DNA of 64,000 bases from JANXVR01 sp034667405 (GTDB lineage: Bacteria > Actinomycetota > UBA4738 > HRBIN12): positions 53,634-117,633 of the forward strand of contig JAXDJX010000024.1 in NCBI GenBank assembly GCA_034667405.1, given 5' to 3'. This document shows, one piece after another, positions 34,007-43,433 of the stretch (the stretch's first letter is position 1; each line of letters begins with the position of its first letter). Position numbers and translations under genes: made by a program. A model generated the notes under the pieces. It saw only the letters and a program-made list of their open reading frames with translations. It did no database searches and was not told the origin of the DNA.

Positions 34007-34606
34007 ATGCGTCGCGGGTTGAAGATCGTCGGATGGGTGGCCGCGTTCTCCGCCTGCTTCGCCGTGGGGGCGGTCATCGCCGCGCACTCGGATCCGTTCC
34101 CGCCAGGTGTCACCGATCCCGGGGCCACCGCTACGGCGACCAACGGTTCGCCGTCGCCCGTCGGCAGCACCCTGATAGGAACGGTGCACGTCCAAACGGT
34201 GCACAACCTCTACGTGGGTGGCGCATGTCGCACGAACTGGAAGGGTTCACTCGAGCTCCAGGAAGACAGGGACGGATCCGTCACGGGCACGGGTGCGTTC
34301 GACCTCCTCGGGTCACTCGACTGCGATTTCGCCGTCATCCAGGCACAGACGAAAACGATCAACGTCGGTGTCACGGGGTCGGTGAGCGGGAAGCGCGTGA
34401 CGCTGATTCTCACGGAGGCCGGCCGAGACCCGAAGGGAACCAACGATTTCGGCGGTCTGGCGCACACGCTGCGGTTCCTGAAACTCTCCGTCCCCTTGGG
34501 CGGTCTGCAACAGGTGCACGCCTCTCGGTCCGATCTGGATCGCGGGACCTACACAGCGACCGGGACGTTCACGGTCGCGTGCAGCGTCAACTGCACCAAA
34601 CGTTAA
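34007..34606 (+). CDS. Exported protein of unknown function
   Basis: A 199-residue protein with an N-terminal signal or anchor (MRRGLKIVGWVAAFSACFAVGAVIAA), then a Pro/Ala/Thr-rich linker to about 55. The mostly beta domain has repeated GSLELQEDRDGSVTGTGAF and TYTATGTFTVAC strands. There are four cysteines in the mature part, including two near the C-terminus. No family was recognised. It ends in a 4-base overlap with the convergent CoA-transferase gene. Confidence 0.7.
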   Translation: MRRGLKIVGWVAAFSACFAVGAVIAAHSDPFPPGVTDPGATATATNGSPSPVGSTLIGTVHVQTVHNLYVGGACRTNWKGSLELQEDRDGSVTGTGAFDLLGSLDCDFAVIQAQTKTINVGVTGSVSGKRVTLILTEAGRDPKGTNDFGGLAHTLRFLKLSVPLGGLQQVHASRSDLDRGTYTATGTFTVACSVNCTKR

Positions 34607-35760
34607 TCGTCCAGCAGGTTCGAGTGCTCCCCCAAGGTCGGCGGGGGACGACGGATCGGCAACATCTGCCCGTCGAACCGGATGGGATCCGCTACGAGTC
34701 GCAGAGGGCCGCGCGCGGGATCGTCGATCTCTTGAACCATGGCGACGCCCTCGGGTGAGGCGAACACCTCGTCCATGGCACGGATCGGCGAACAGGGGAC
34801 TCCGGCGTCGGCCAACGCCGCAAGCCATTCTCCGGCAGGTCTGGTCGCGAAGACGCCTTCCATGAAGGGCACCAGCATGGAGCGATTCGCGACGCGTGCC
34901 TCGTTCGTTGAGAAACGCTCGTCGACGAACCATTCGGGATGGCCGACAACCGCGCATGTGCGAGCGAAGAGGCGATCATTCCCGGCCGCCACCACGAACC
35001 CACGGTCGGATGCGTGGAAGACCTGATACGGCACGATGTTCGGGTGTTGAGAACCCATCGGCGCAGGGACCACGCCGCCGACCAGATAGTTCGCGGCTTG
35101 GTTGACCATCGCCGCCACGCTCGCATCGAAGAGGGACACGCTCACGTGGCGCGCGACGCCGATCTCATCGCGTTCCCGCAGAGCTGCCAGGATGCCGATG
35201 GCGCCGTAGAGCCCGGTGATCACGTCCAGGAGGGCCACTCCGGCCTTCGTTGGTTCACCGTCCCGTTCGCCGGTGACGCTCATCAAGCCCGACAGCGCTT
35301 GCACGATGATGTCGTACCCGGGGCGGTCGGCGGCTTCCGGGACGTCCTCGCCGAACGCGGTGAGCGAGCAGGTCACGAGACGTGGATCGCCCCGGCGCAG
35401 TTCCTCAAGGTCCAGACCGAGGTCCTTCATGAGACCCGGACGGAAGTTCTCGATGAGGACATCGGACCCAGCCACCATCCGGCGTACGGCGGCGACGCCT
35501 TCGGGATCCTTCAGATCGACCACGACAGACCGCTTGTTGCGGTTCAGCGAGAGGAAGTACGCCGCATCCTCCCCCGCGAAGGGCGGGCCCCACTGCCGAG
35601 TGTCATCGCCGTGGCCCGGACGCTCGATCTTGACGATATCGGCGCCCAGATCCCCGAGCACCATGGTCGCCAGGGGACCGGCGAGCACGCGGGACAGATC
35701 GATAACCCTTACCCCTGCCAGTGGCGCCGGGGAGAGGGTTGCATCCTCGCGCTCCGTCAT
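34603..35760 (-). CDS. Class III (CaiB/BaiF) CoA transferase
   Basis: A 385-residue family III CoA transferase. It has the N-terminal RVIDLSRVLAGPLATMVLGDLGA, ADIVKIERPGHGDDTR, LNRNKRSVVVDL and DVLIENFRPG. The conserved catalytic aspartate of this family is expected in RPGYDIIVQALSG. These enzymes move CoA between carboxylic acids, but donor and acceptor cannot be told here. Single gene with a TAGGCT box 6 bases before the ATG. Confidence 0.92.
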   Translation of the reverse strand: MTEREDATLSPAPLAGVRVIDLSRVLAGPLATMVLGDLGADIVKIERPGHGDDTRQWGPPFAGEDAAYFLSLNRNKRSVVVDLKDPEGVAAVRRMVAGSDVLIENFRPGLMKDLGLDLEELRRGDPRLVTCSLTAFGEDVPEAADRPGYDIIVQALSGLMSVTGERDGEPTKAGVALLDVITGLYGAIGILAALRERDEIGVARHVSVSLFDASVAAMVNQAANYLVGGVVPAPMGSQHPNIVPYQVFHASDRGFVVAAGNDRLFARTCAVVGHPEWFVDERFSTNEARVANRSMLVPFMEGVFATRPAGEWLAALADAGVPCSPIRAMDEVFASPEGVAMVQEIDDPARGPLRLVADPIRFDGQMLPIRRPPPTLGEHSNLLDD

Positions 35761-35766
35761 GACGGG

Positions 35767-35772
35767 AGCCTA
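35767..35772 (-). promoter_or_regulatory. -10 box of the CoA transferase gene
   Basis: TAGGCT on the minus strand, 6 bases before the ATG at 35760. Leaderless geometry. Confidence 0.5.
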
Positions 35773-35819
35773 TCGGTTAAGGGGTAGCAGCCACGCCCCG
35801 ATTCCGCCATGATGGCGCC

Positions 35820-36479
35820 ATGAACGACGAAAGCCTAGGTCGGGCGAACGCGTTCCTGGCCGCCGTAGCGTCCCGAACGCAGGTAGGCGCGGTTATGGAT
35901 GTGACCCCCGCCGAGATCGGCCGGGAACTCGGCTTGCCCGATCCTCTCTCGACAGCCAGAGCGGTTCGAGCACTCATCGCCCGGAAACGCCTTCAGCCTG
36001 CGCAGGGGTCCTACCGGCTGCTGGACGCCCGTCCCGTGGACGCCGGCGAACGCGAGCTCATCGGGCGCAAACCACGGGGTGTACGGCGGGGACCTCGTTC
36101 ATCCCGTTCGGGTGAGGGGGGTCGTGGCGATGACCACCTCTACTCCGACTTCGGCCGTGCCGCCGTGGACAAGCTCATCGAACTGGGTCGCGAGAACGCC
36201 ACGCTTCGCGCCGCACTCAAGGCTGCGCGCGAAGAGGCACGAACGGCACGCGAAGCTCGGATCGAGTCCGACCGCCGAAGTGAGCATTCATCGCAGAAGG
36301 TCCACGAGCTCGAGGGACGTGCCGAGATGGCTGAATCGAACCTTCGCACGATGCTCGCCGCCGCCCGGGGGCGCGAGGTTCGTTCGGACAGCCCGGTGGG
36401 GGACTCGGAGATGGCCGCCATCCTCGGCGTCCTCAAGGGCGACGCCCAGGTCAACGGAGAAACAGATACCGGGGAGTGA
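35820..36479 (+). CDS. Predicted HTH and coiled-coil protein
   Basis: A 219-residue protein of no recognised family. Residues 1-70 look like a winged-helix or HTH domain (TPAEIGRELGLPDPLSTARAVRALIARKRL, then GSYRLLD). A basic low-complexity linker follows (RRGPRSSRSGEGGRG), then a long heptad-like coiled coil (about 108-180; ENATLRAALKAAREEARTAREA). It may be a DNA-binding structural protein or regulator. It is convergent with the ABC transporter block. Confidence 0.6.
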   Translation: MNDESLGRANAFLAAVASRTQVGAVMDVTPAEIGRELGLPDPLSTARAVRALIARKRLQPAQGSYRLLDARPVDAGERELIGRKPRGVRRGPRSSRSGEGGRGDDHLYSDFGRAAVDKLIELGRENATLRAALKAAREEARTAREARIESDRRSEHSSQKVHELEGRAEMAESNLRTMLAAARGREVRSDSPVGDSEMAAILGVLKGDAQVNGETDTGE

Positions 36480-36496
36480 CGGAGGTCCGCCGATCC

Positions 36497-37546
36497 TCAG
36501 CGGATCTCGCCGATGTCGGCCGCATAACACGCGGCCAAGTGTGCCGGCTCCAATTCTTTGAGCGCGAGATCCTGACCGCGACATTTTTCTTCGATACCGA
36601 GTTCCTTGGCCCGCCCGGACGCCACGACGGGGCAGCGGGTGTGGAAGCGGCACCCAGGCGGGATGCGCGTGGGGTCGGGAGTCTCGCCTTTCAGGATGGG
36701 ACGCTCTAACCCACCGGCCTCAGGGACGACATCCAGGAGCGCCTGGGTATACGGATGCTTCGGCTGCATGAGGACCTCTTCGGCCGGTCCGATCTCAACG
36801 ATGCGCCCGAGGTACATGATCGCAACGCGGTCGGCAACCGTCCAGGCGAGTCCGAGATCGTGGGTGACGACCAGGATGGTGAGACCCAGCCGGTCACGAA
36901 GTTCCATCAGTAGCGCGAGGATCTCACCCCGAACCGACGCGTCCAGGTTCGACACGGGTTCGTCCGCGACGATCATGTCGGGCTCCAGAGCGAGCGCTCC
37001 GGCGATGACCACCCGTTGCCGTTGGCCGCCCGAAAGTTCGTGCGGGTAACTGAGGAAGAACCGTTCGGGTGGACGGAGGCCCGCGTTCGACAGTGCTTTG
37101 GCGACCTGCTCCCGTTCATCGCCCTTCACCTTGTGGATCCGGAGCCCCTCGGCGACCGACTCGTAGATGGTCTGGCGAGGGTTCAGCGCGCCGGTCGGAT
37201 CCTGGAAGACCATTTGCACGCGGCGACGGTATGCGCGGAGGTCCTTCCAGATGGGTTCGCCTTTATAGAGGATGGTTCCTTGCTGTGGGCGCTCCAAGCC
37301 CATGATGGCGCGGGCCGTGGTTGTCTTCCCGCACCCTGACTCTCCAGCCAGCGCCAAGATCTCTCCACGTTGCATCTGCAGGCTCACGCCGTCCACCGCG
37401 CGGGCGACGGTTGCCTTCCGCCCGAATAGCCCGGCCCCCAAACCCACACGCCCGGCGAACTGCACGTGGATGTTCTCGACGTCCAGGATCAGTCCGCCGT
37501 TCGTTCCCGGCTGCGGGGGCACCGGCGCTGAAGCGGTGGTGGTCAT
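36497..37546 (-). CDS. Peptide-type ABC transporter ATPase (OppF/DppF)
   Basis: A 349-residue ATPase with Walker A GESGCGKTT, signature LSGGQRQRV and Walker B MIVADEPVS. The C-terminal oligopeptide/dipeptide ATPase extension has the cysteine-bearing motif RIPPGCRFHTRCP and further cysteines that in relatives form an iron-sulfur site. It is the second ATPase of the importer and the last gene of the block. Its start overlaps the preceding stop by 4 bases. Confidence 0.92.
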   Translation of the reverse strand: MTTTASAPVPPQPGTNGGLILDVENIHVQFAGRVGLGAGLFGRKATVARAVDGVSLQMQRGEILALAGESGCGKTTTARAIMGLERPQQGTILYKGEPIWKDLRAYRRRVQMVFQDPTGALNPRQTIYESVAEGLRIHKVKGDEREQVAKALSNAGLRPPERFFLSYPHELSGGQRQRVVIAGALALEPDMIVADEPVSNLDASVRGEILALLMELRDRLGLTILVVTHDLGLAWTVADRVAIMYLGRIVEIGPAEEVLMQPKHPYTQALLDVVPEAGGLERPILKGETPDPTRIPPGCRFHTRCPVVASGRAKELGIEEKCRGQDLALKELEPAHLAACYAADIGEIR

Positions 37547-38550
37547 CCGTCCTCCTTGATGGCGGTTGAGGACGGTTGAACCGAGGCGAGCGCGCCCTCA
37601 ACGAGCAGACAGGCCGCACGGCGTCCTGGAGACACGTCGAAGAGACGTGGATCGATGGTGGGGCATGGCTCGAAGACAGCGGGACACCGTGGGTGAAATG
37701 TGCAGCCGCTCGGCAGATCGCCGGGGTAGGGGGGGTCGCCTGGCAGACCGGAGGGGTGCTTGCGGAACCGCGGGTCTCCGATCGCGGGGAACGCGGCCGC
37801 GAGCGCAGCCGTGTACGGGTGAGCGGGGGACTTGAACACGTCCTCGGCAGGGCCGGTCTCGATGATCCGACCGGCGTACATGATGGCGAGCTTGTCGCAG
37901 GTCTCCACGAGGACCGACAGGTCGTGGGTGATGAAGATCATCGCGAGGCCGAGCTCCTTCTGCAGCTCTTTCAACAGACGAAGAACCTGGGCCTGGACCA
38001 TGACATCCAGGGCCGTCGTCGGCTCGTCGGCGATGATGAAGCTCGGGTTACACGCGAGAGCCATGGCGATCATCACCCGCTGACGTTGCCCACCGGAGAG
38101 CTCGTGCGGGTAGTCCGTGAGGCGGCGCGAAGGCAGGCCGACCTGCTCCAGGAGTTCCCCGGCACGCACCCGCGCTTCCCGTTCCCCGGCTTGGCCATGC
38201 AGGATGATGGGCTCCGCGATCTGGTCCCCGATCCGCTGCACGGGATTGAGCGCGTGCATGGCGCCTTGGAAGATGATGGCGGCCTCGCTCCAACGGACGG
38301 CGCGCAGTCGGCCGGGCTTCATCTCCAGGACGTTCTCCCCGTTGAGGAGCACTTCGCCGGTGATGGTGGTGCCGCTGGGCAGGAGCCGAAGCAACGCACC
38401 GGCGATGGTGGATTTGCCGCATCCGGATTCTCCGGCCAGGCCAAGGACCTCGCCGCGGTCTACCTCCAAGTCGATCCCCCGAACCGCCGGGACTTCACCG
38501 GCTTGCGTGTTGTAGGTGACGTATAGATCGTTCGCTGTCAGCAGACTCAT
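37543..38550 (-). CDS. Peptide-type ABC transporter ATPase (OppD/DppD)
   Basis: A 335-residue ATPase with Walker A GESGCGKST, signature LSGGQRQRV and Walker B IIADEPTTALD. The C-terminal extension has LPSGCTFHPRCPAVFEPC. It pairs with the OppF-like ATPase to drive the two permeases. Starts and stops overlap by 4 bases on both sides, so the transporter is one coupled unit. Confidence 0.92.
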   Translation of the reverse strand: MSLLTANDLYVTYNTQAGEVPAVRGIDLEVDRGEVLGLAGESGCGKSTIAGALLRLLPSGTTITGEVLLNGENVLEMKPGRLRAVRWSEAAIIFQGAMHALNPVQRIGDQIAEPIILHGQAGEREARVRAGELLEQVGLPSRRLTDYPHELSGGQRQRVMIAMALACNPSFIIADEPTTALDVMVQAQVLRLLKELQKELGLAMIFITHDLSVLVETCDKLAIMYAGRIIETGPAEDVFKSPAHPYTAALAAAFPAIGDPRFRKHPSGLPGDPPYPGDLPSGCTFHPRCPAVFEPCPTIDPRLFDVSPGRRAACLLVEGALASVQPSSTAIKEDG

Positions 38551-39488
38551 CGGGTCCTCAGCTTCGGGTTCAGGATGTCATCGAGCGCATAGCCGATCAT
38601 GGTGAACGCGAGCACCAGCAAGACGATGGCCGCGCCCGGCGCGACGATCCACCACCAGTACCCCGAGTACGCCGCGCCCTGATCGAACGCCGACTCCAAG
38701 ATCGTTCCCCACGACACGTTATTGATCGGGTCCGGTCCCAGACTCAGGAAGGAGAGCACAGCTTCGGACAGGATCGCAACCGCGACGATGAGGATCGTGT
38801 TCGCGAAGATGAGCGGGCCGACGTTGGGAAGGATGTGGCGCGTCATCATGTGCCAGTCGCCGGCGCCCAGAGCTCGTGCACGCTCGACGTACGTTCGCGT
38901 TTTCACCGTCAGGACCTGTGCGCGGATAACCCTGGCTGTGCTCGGCCACGAGGTGACACCGATGACGAAGATCACGGTGCCGAGCGAGGGCTTCAGGATG
39001 ATCGACAACACGATGGCCAACGGCAGGAACGGGATGACCAGGAACCAGTCCGTGATGCGCATGAGGATGATCTCCGTCCATCCTCCGTAATAACCTGCCA
39101 ATAGCCCGATACCGGCGCCCAGGACCACGGTGATCAGGGTCGCCGCCAGCCCGACGATCAGAGAGATCCGCGTTCCCCAGATCGTCAACGAGAGGACCGA
39201 CCGAGATTGGGAATCGGTACCGAACCAGAATTGCCCGGTCGGCGGCTGGATGGGTCTGTTCGTCGGGTGGCACAACGGGGAAAGATCACAGTGGCTCGCC
39301 ATCAGCGGACCGAAGACGGCGATGAGCACGAAGAAGGCCAGGAGTCCGAGTCCGATCATCCCCATTGGACTGCGGCGGTACTGGTTCCACATCCGTAGGA
39401 AGGATTCCTTCCGCCTCCTACGAGCGATCGCCTTCGGGGTGGGCGTGGCGGCGAGAGCCGTTGGTGGCGGCTCGGGCGTCGTTGCCAT
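38547..39488 (-). CDS. Peptide-type ABC transporter permease (OppC/DppC)
   Basis: A 313-residue permease with an N-terminal cytoplasmic part and six membrane helices. The ATPase-contact EAA-like loop reads ERARALGAGDWHMMTRHILP. It shows the OppC N-terminal module (RRSPMGMIGLGLLAFFVLIAV). Translation is coupled to both neighbours. Confidence 0.92.
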   Translation of the reverse strand: MATTPEPPPTALAATPTPKAIARRRRKESFLRMWNQYRRSPMGMIGLGLLAFFVLIAVFGPLMASHCDLSPLCHPTNRPIQPPTGQFWFGTDSQSRSVLSLTIWGTRISLIVGLAATLITVVLGAGIGLLAGYYGGWTEIILMRITDWFLVIPFLPLAIVLSIILKPSLGTVIFVIGVTSWPSTARVIRAQVLTVKTRTYVERARALGAGDWHMMTRHILPNVGPLIFANTILIVAVAILSEAVLSFLSLGPDPINNVSWGTILESAFDQGAAYSGYWWWIVAPGAAIVLLVLAFTMIGYALDDILNPKLRTR

Positions 39489-40456
39489 CAGGCCGCTCTC
39501 ACGCGGGGGTCGAGATACGAGTACAAGAGGTCGGCCACGAGGTTCGACACGATAACGGCCGCGGAGAAGAGCAGGAACAACCCCTGGAGCAACGAGTTAT
39601 CACGAGCCTGGATCCCGCCGTAGGTGAGGTTCCCGAGTCCGGGCCAGGAGAAGATGGTTTCGATCACGATGGCGCCACCTAGCACATATCCCAGCGACAG
39701 GATGGTGATGGTCATGGTGGGCAGGAGCGCGTTCGGAACGGCGTGGCGTCGGCGCACGAGTTTCTCTCGAACGCCTTTCGCACGCGCCGTCGCAACGAAA
39801 TCTTCCGTGAGCACCTCCATCAAGGAACTCCGCATGATGATCGAATACTCGGCCAGGTAGGACACGGTCAACACGAAGAACGGCAACGCCAGGTGTTTCC
39901 CGATGTCCAGCCACAGGGTGAGGCCATGGAGATCCGTCGCTGCGGTCTGCATGCCGCCGGACGGGAAGATGTTCAACGTGACGGAGAACAGCATGATCAT
40001 CAGCAGCCCGAACCAGAACTCAGGCATCGCGTAGAGCACGAGCGTGACCCCGAGCATCGACTTGTCGAACTTCGACCCGCGCCGCCACCCCTGGACGATG
40101 CCGATGTAGACGCCCAGGAGGATCGAGGCGATCGTCGAGGTGCCGATGAGCAGGACGGTCGGCCAGATGCGAACGCCGATGTCTTCGGCGACGGTGTCAC
40201 CGCCGAGCGTGAACCCCAGGTGACCCGTGACCGTCTCTCTCATGTAGTGGACGAACTGCTGCGGGAGGGGGAGGTCCAATCCAAGGACATGGTTCTCTTC
40301 CTTGATGGCCTCGGCGGTGAGTGCCCCGCGGCCCCTGGACTGGAGTTCCACCGGGTTGCCCAGGCCACGGAACAGGAAGAAGTTGAACGCGAGGACGAAG
40401 ACGAGGGTGAGCAGCGCTTGGAGGATCTTGCTGATCAAGTATCTGCGCGTGCTCAC
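39488..40456 (-). CDS. Peptide-type ABC transporter permease (OppB/DppB)
   Basis: A 322-residue permease of the BPD_transp_1 family. It begins RRYLISKILQALLTLVFVLAFNF and has the EAA loop ATARAKGVREKLVRRRHAVPNALLP. The GTG start lies 34 bases after the stop of the substrate-binding protein gene. Its stop overlaps the OppC start by one base. Confidence 0.92.
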   Translation of the reverse strand: MSTRRYLISKILQALLTLVFVLAFNFFLFRGLGNPVELQSRGRGALTAEAIKEENHVLGLDLPLPQQFVHYMRETVTGHLGFTLGGDTVAEDIGVRIWPTVLLIGTSTIASILLGVYIGIVQGWRRGSKFDKSMLGVTLVLYAMPEFWFGLLMIMLFSVTLNIFPSGGMQTAATDLHGLTLWLDIGKHLALPFFVLTVSYLAEYSIIMRSSLMEVLTEDFVATARAKGVREKLVRRRHAVPNALLPTMTITILSLGYVLGGAIVIETIFSWPGLGNLTYGGIQARDNSLLQGLFLLFSAAVIVSNLVADLLYSYLDPRVRAA

Positions 40457-40490
40457 CCTCGCCTAGTCCCTTCTCTCTATCGAACGACCG

Positions 40491-42419
40491 TCAGGCCTCG
40501 TTCTCGTCGTCTCTTCGACCGCGTGAGACCACGGCGATCACGATGACGGCGATGACGATCGCGGCGACAGCGATCCAGACCCACGACGGGATACCGCTGG
40601 ATCCACCCGAACCGCCATCCGTCCCGCCGGTCGAACCGGTGGACGCCAGACGGATCGAGATGAACGACAGAGGACCGTAGGTGGCCAATGCGTCGCCTCG
40701 GTCATTCCCCGGCTGCGACAGGTACCCGTCGAACCGGTTGTTCCATGCCTCGAGCACCTGATCGTTCCACAACATGATGTACGGCTGATCGCGGTACAGC
40801 ATGGCTTGCATCTTGTGGACGATGTCGACCCGCTCGGTCGGATCCGTGACGGAGTGCTGTTGGTCGTTCAGCGTGTCGTACTCAGGGTTGCAGTAGTAGC
40901 TGTCCGAGTTCAAATACGTGCCGTCACCCGGTGGGCGCTGCGCACAGCTGAAGATATCCAGGATGTAGTTCGGGTCCGGATTGGGATACCAGCCCCACTC
41001 GAACAGATCGTAGTCACCATCCAGGATGATGTTCCCCAGCTTCGCACTCGTGATGGTCTGCGCTTCGATCTTGATACCGATCTGCTTCAGCCAGTCCGAG
41101 ATGTAAGGCACTATGTCCTGCGAAGGCTGGTCGGACGAACGGCTGTAGAACCGGAAATCGAGCGGCTTATCCGTCGCCGGGTCGATCCGGATCCCATCCG
41201 ACCCCATCTTGTAGCCGGCCGCATCGAGCATCTCGTTCGCAGCCGGGATGTTCCAGGTCAGATCGGGATCGTCCGGGCCTGGCGTCCACGCACCGGTGGT
41301 GGCGTCCGGTTGAACGGGCGAGATCCCCGGTGTGCCGTATCCCAGGAGCACCTTGTCAACCAAGAGCTTGTTGTCGATCGCTCTTCGGATGGCTTGTCGA
41401 ACCACCACGTCGGTCAAGGCCTTCGCCCCGTCCCCGTGCGGTTTGAATCCAGTTTGCGGATCCGCTGCCTGATACGCCGATCCGGTGTTGATGCCGATCT
41501 CACCGAAACTCGGAACCGCAGCGCCCCGGGTGTTGAGATCCTGGGCCTTCAGGGTGTTCAGGATGTTCGCGCTGGTGAAGTACCCGAAGTCGATCTCACC
41601 GCTCTTCAGGGCCGCCGCTTCCGCGTCCTGGTTGCCGAAGATCTTGTACACGATCTTGTCGACGTGCGGCGTGAGGCCGACGCTGTCACCCCAGTAGTTG
41701 GGATTGCGTTCCAGCGAGACGAACTCGCCCTTCTTGTACTGCTGCATGATGAACGGCCCGCTCCCGACCGCTCCGCCTGTGGCGGGATCCTGGCCGATCA
41801 CCGGGTCTTGCTTCGTCGTCTTGTAGTCGCCCAGTTTGCTCCAGATGTGCTCCGGAAGGATGTACTCGTAGAAGAAGACGGTCTTGCCGGAATACAGCGA
41901 GGTGGGCTTGGTGCTGGTGATTACCACTGTCGTGTCGTCCGTCGCGGTGGCCTTGTCCATGAGCACCAGGTCGGACGAGTAGTTGGAGGTGTTGTTCTCC
42001 TTGTAGTAGTTCAGCGTCCACGCGACGTCGTTCGCCGTGAACGGTTCCCCGTCGGACCACTTCATGCCGGGACGCAGGTGATAGGTGAACGACATGCTGT
42101 CGGCGCTCACATCCACCTTCGTGGTGATGGAATGGGCGTAGTCGGGGGCGAAGTCGTCCGTCCCGAAGTTCACGAGCAGGTCGTAGTTCATCGCCCACAA
42201 CACGTAGTCGGTCCCCAGATACCCGGTCATCGGGTTCAACGAACTGGGCTCGCTTACGTCGGCGTAGGTGAATGTCACCGGGCCCGTCGAACTGCTCGGG
42301 GTGCTGGAACTGTCCTGGGCCATCGCTGAGCCCATGAAACTGGTGGTGACCACGACGATCATCGCGATCACGGCGAGTCCGGCTCCGCGGAGCCGTCTCG
42401 TTGTTCCCCCTCCCATCAT
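40491..42419 (-). CDS. Peptide-type ABC substrate-binding protein with C-terminal membrane anchor
   Basis: A 642-residue SBP_bac_5-family protein: a signal peptide with AMAQ-type cleavage, a Ser/Thr linker, then FTYADVSEPSSLNPMTGYLGTDY, the MKWSDGEPFTANDV motif and the usual long two-lobe fold. Unusually there is no lipobox. Instead a Gly/Ser-rich linker is followed by a C-terminal helix (WVWIAVAAIVIAVIVIAVVS) and a charged tail, which would anchor it to the membrane. Start is ATG at 42419 (or 42416) with GGGGGC upstream. The ligand may be a peptide or another compound, since this family is broad. Confidence 0.9.
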   Translation of the reverse strand: MMGGGTTRRLRGAGLAVIAMIVVVTTSFMGSAMAQDSSSTPSSSTGPVTFTYADVSEPSSLNPMTGYLGTDYVLWAMNYDLLVNFGTDDFAPDYAHSITTKVDVSADSMSFTYHLRPGMKWSDGEPFTANDVAWTLNYYKENNTSNYSSDLVLMDKATATDDTTVVITSTKPTSLYSGKTVFFYEYILPEHIWSKLGDYKTTKQDPVIGQDPATGGAVGSGPFIMQQYKKGEFVSLERNPNYWGDSVGLTPHVDKIVYKIFGNQDAEAAALKSGEIDFGYFTSANILNTLKAQDLNTRGAAVPSFGEIGINTGSAYQAADPQTGFKPHGDGAKALTDVVVRQAIRRAIDNKLLVDKVLLGYGTPGISPVQPDATTGAWTPGPDDPDLTWNIPAANEMLDAAGYKMGSDGIRIDPATDKPLDFRFYSRSSDQPSQDIVPYISDWLKQIGIKIEAQTITSAKLGNIILDGDYDLFEWGWYPNPDPNYILDIFSCAQRPPGDGTYLNSDSYYCNPEYDTLNDQQHSVTDPTERVDIVHKMQAMLYRDQPYIMLWNDQVLEAWNNRFDGYLSQPGNDRGDALATYGPLSFISIRLASTGSTGGTDGGSGGSSGIPSWVWIAVAAIVIAVIVIAVVSRGRRDDENEA

Positions 42420-42453
42420 GTGGTGCCCCCTTCTCTCGTTCCTTTGCTTTGTC

Positions 42454-43425
42454 TTACGCAACAACGGCCACACCTGACTGCTCGATCGTAAGCGTCGCGC
42501 CGTCTGCGTCGAGCGTCGCGTCGACGCCCAATGGGATGCTCGCCAGATGTTTCCCGTGGCCTAGCGGGAGTTTGTAGATCACAGGGACCCCCAAATGGCC
42601 CAGGTTCATCTCTAAGACATCCTCGATGGATCTGGTCCTCGGTGAATCGGGGCGCTCCTCACGCCAGTCGCAATTCTTCAGCTCTCCGACCACCACCCCC
42701 GCGACGTTGTCCAGCTTGCCGGCCAGCCGGAGCTGGGTCAGGTGGACATCCATGATGTAGGTCGGTTCGTTGACCTCTTCGAACATGAGGATGGCGCCGG
42801 TGAAATCGGGTTCCCACGGCGTGCCCAGCAGGTGGACGAAGGTGAACAGGTTTCCGCCGATGATCGGGGCCGTGACCTTGCCGGGCGAGATCACCCGGAC
42901 GTAGGGGTCGTCGGGATCGCGCGGCACCACGCCGACACCGCCGGTCGTGAAGGCTTCCACGGCGGAGTCCCATGTGAAGGCGGTCCGCTCGGGGATGCCC
43001 ATCGAACCGAACCCCGGGCCGTGGAACGTGGCGAGCCCGCTGCGCTGCCGGAGCGCGAAGTGGAGGTTCGTGATGTCGCTGAATCCCATGAGCGCCTTCG
43101 GGTTGGCCGCGATGGCGTCGTAGTCGAGGAAGGGCAGGATCTGGATGCAGCCGGTCCCTCCCCACAAGACCTGGATCACGTCGACTTCCGGATCTGAGAA
43201 CAGTCCGGTCAGGTCCTCAGCTCGTTTCTCCGGTGGCCCCGCCACGTAGTCGTCCTTGGCCCAGGTCCCGTCGACGATCTTGACCCGATAACCCTTTGAC
43301 TCCCACCATTCTCTGGGACGCAAGATATCTGAGGTGTTGAAATACGGCCCAGAGGGCGCGCAGATACCGATGGTTCCACCGCTGGGGAGCGGTCGGCCGA
43401 AACGAGTGGCGGAGATCCGGTTCAT
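42454..43425 (-). CDS. S66-family peptidase (LD-carboxypeptidase/MccF-like)
   Basis: A 323-residue S66 protein with IGICAPSGP, the nucleophile-elbow region LWGGTGCIQILPFLDY and MGFSDITNLHFAL. The HGPGFGSMG segment and the late GELKNC region follow. At the elbow the residue that is serine in MccF-type enzymes appears to be C93. S66 enzymes cleave LD bonds of murein peptides or, in MccF, acyl-sulfamide/aminoacyl-adenylate compounds. Next to a peptide importer it may process the imported compound. ATG at 43425 was chosen for its GAAGGA Shine-Dalgarno; a GTG at 43437 overlaps the previous stop. Confidence 0.85.
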   Translation of the reverse strand: MNRISATRFGRPLPSGGTIGICAPSGPYFNTSDILRPREWWESKGYRVKIVDGTWAKDDYVAGPPEKRAEDLTGLFSDPEVDVIQVLWGGTGCIQILPFLDYDAIAANPKALMGFSDITNLHFALRQRSGLATFHGPGFGSMGIPERTAFTWDSAVEAFTTGGVGVVPRDPDDPYVRVISPGKVTAPIIGGNLFTFVHLLGTPWEPDFTGAILMFEEVNEPTYIMDVHLTQLRLAGKLDNVAGVVVGELKNCDWREERPDSPRTRSIEDVLEMNLGHLGVPVIYKLPLGHGKHLASIPLGVDATLDADGATLTIEQSGVAVVA

Positions 43426-43433
43426 CTGGTCCT

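Noticed and set aside
40806..42329. Plus-strand open frame of 507 codons
   Set aside because: Antisense to the substrate-binding protein gene; Arg/Val/His-rich with no recognisable domain.
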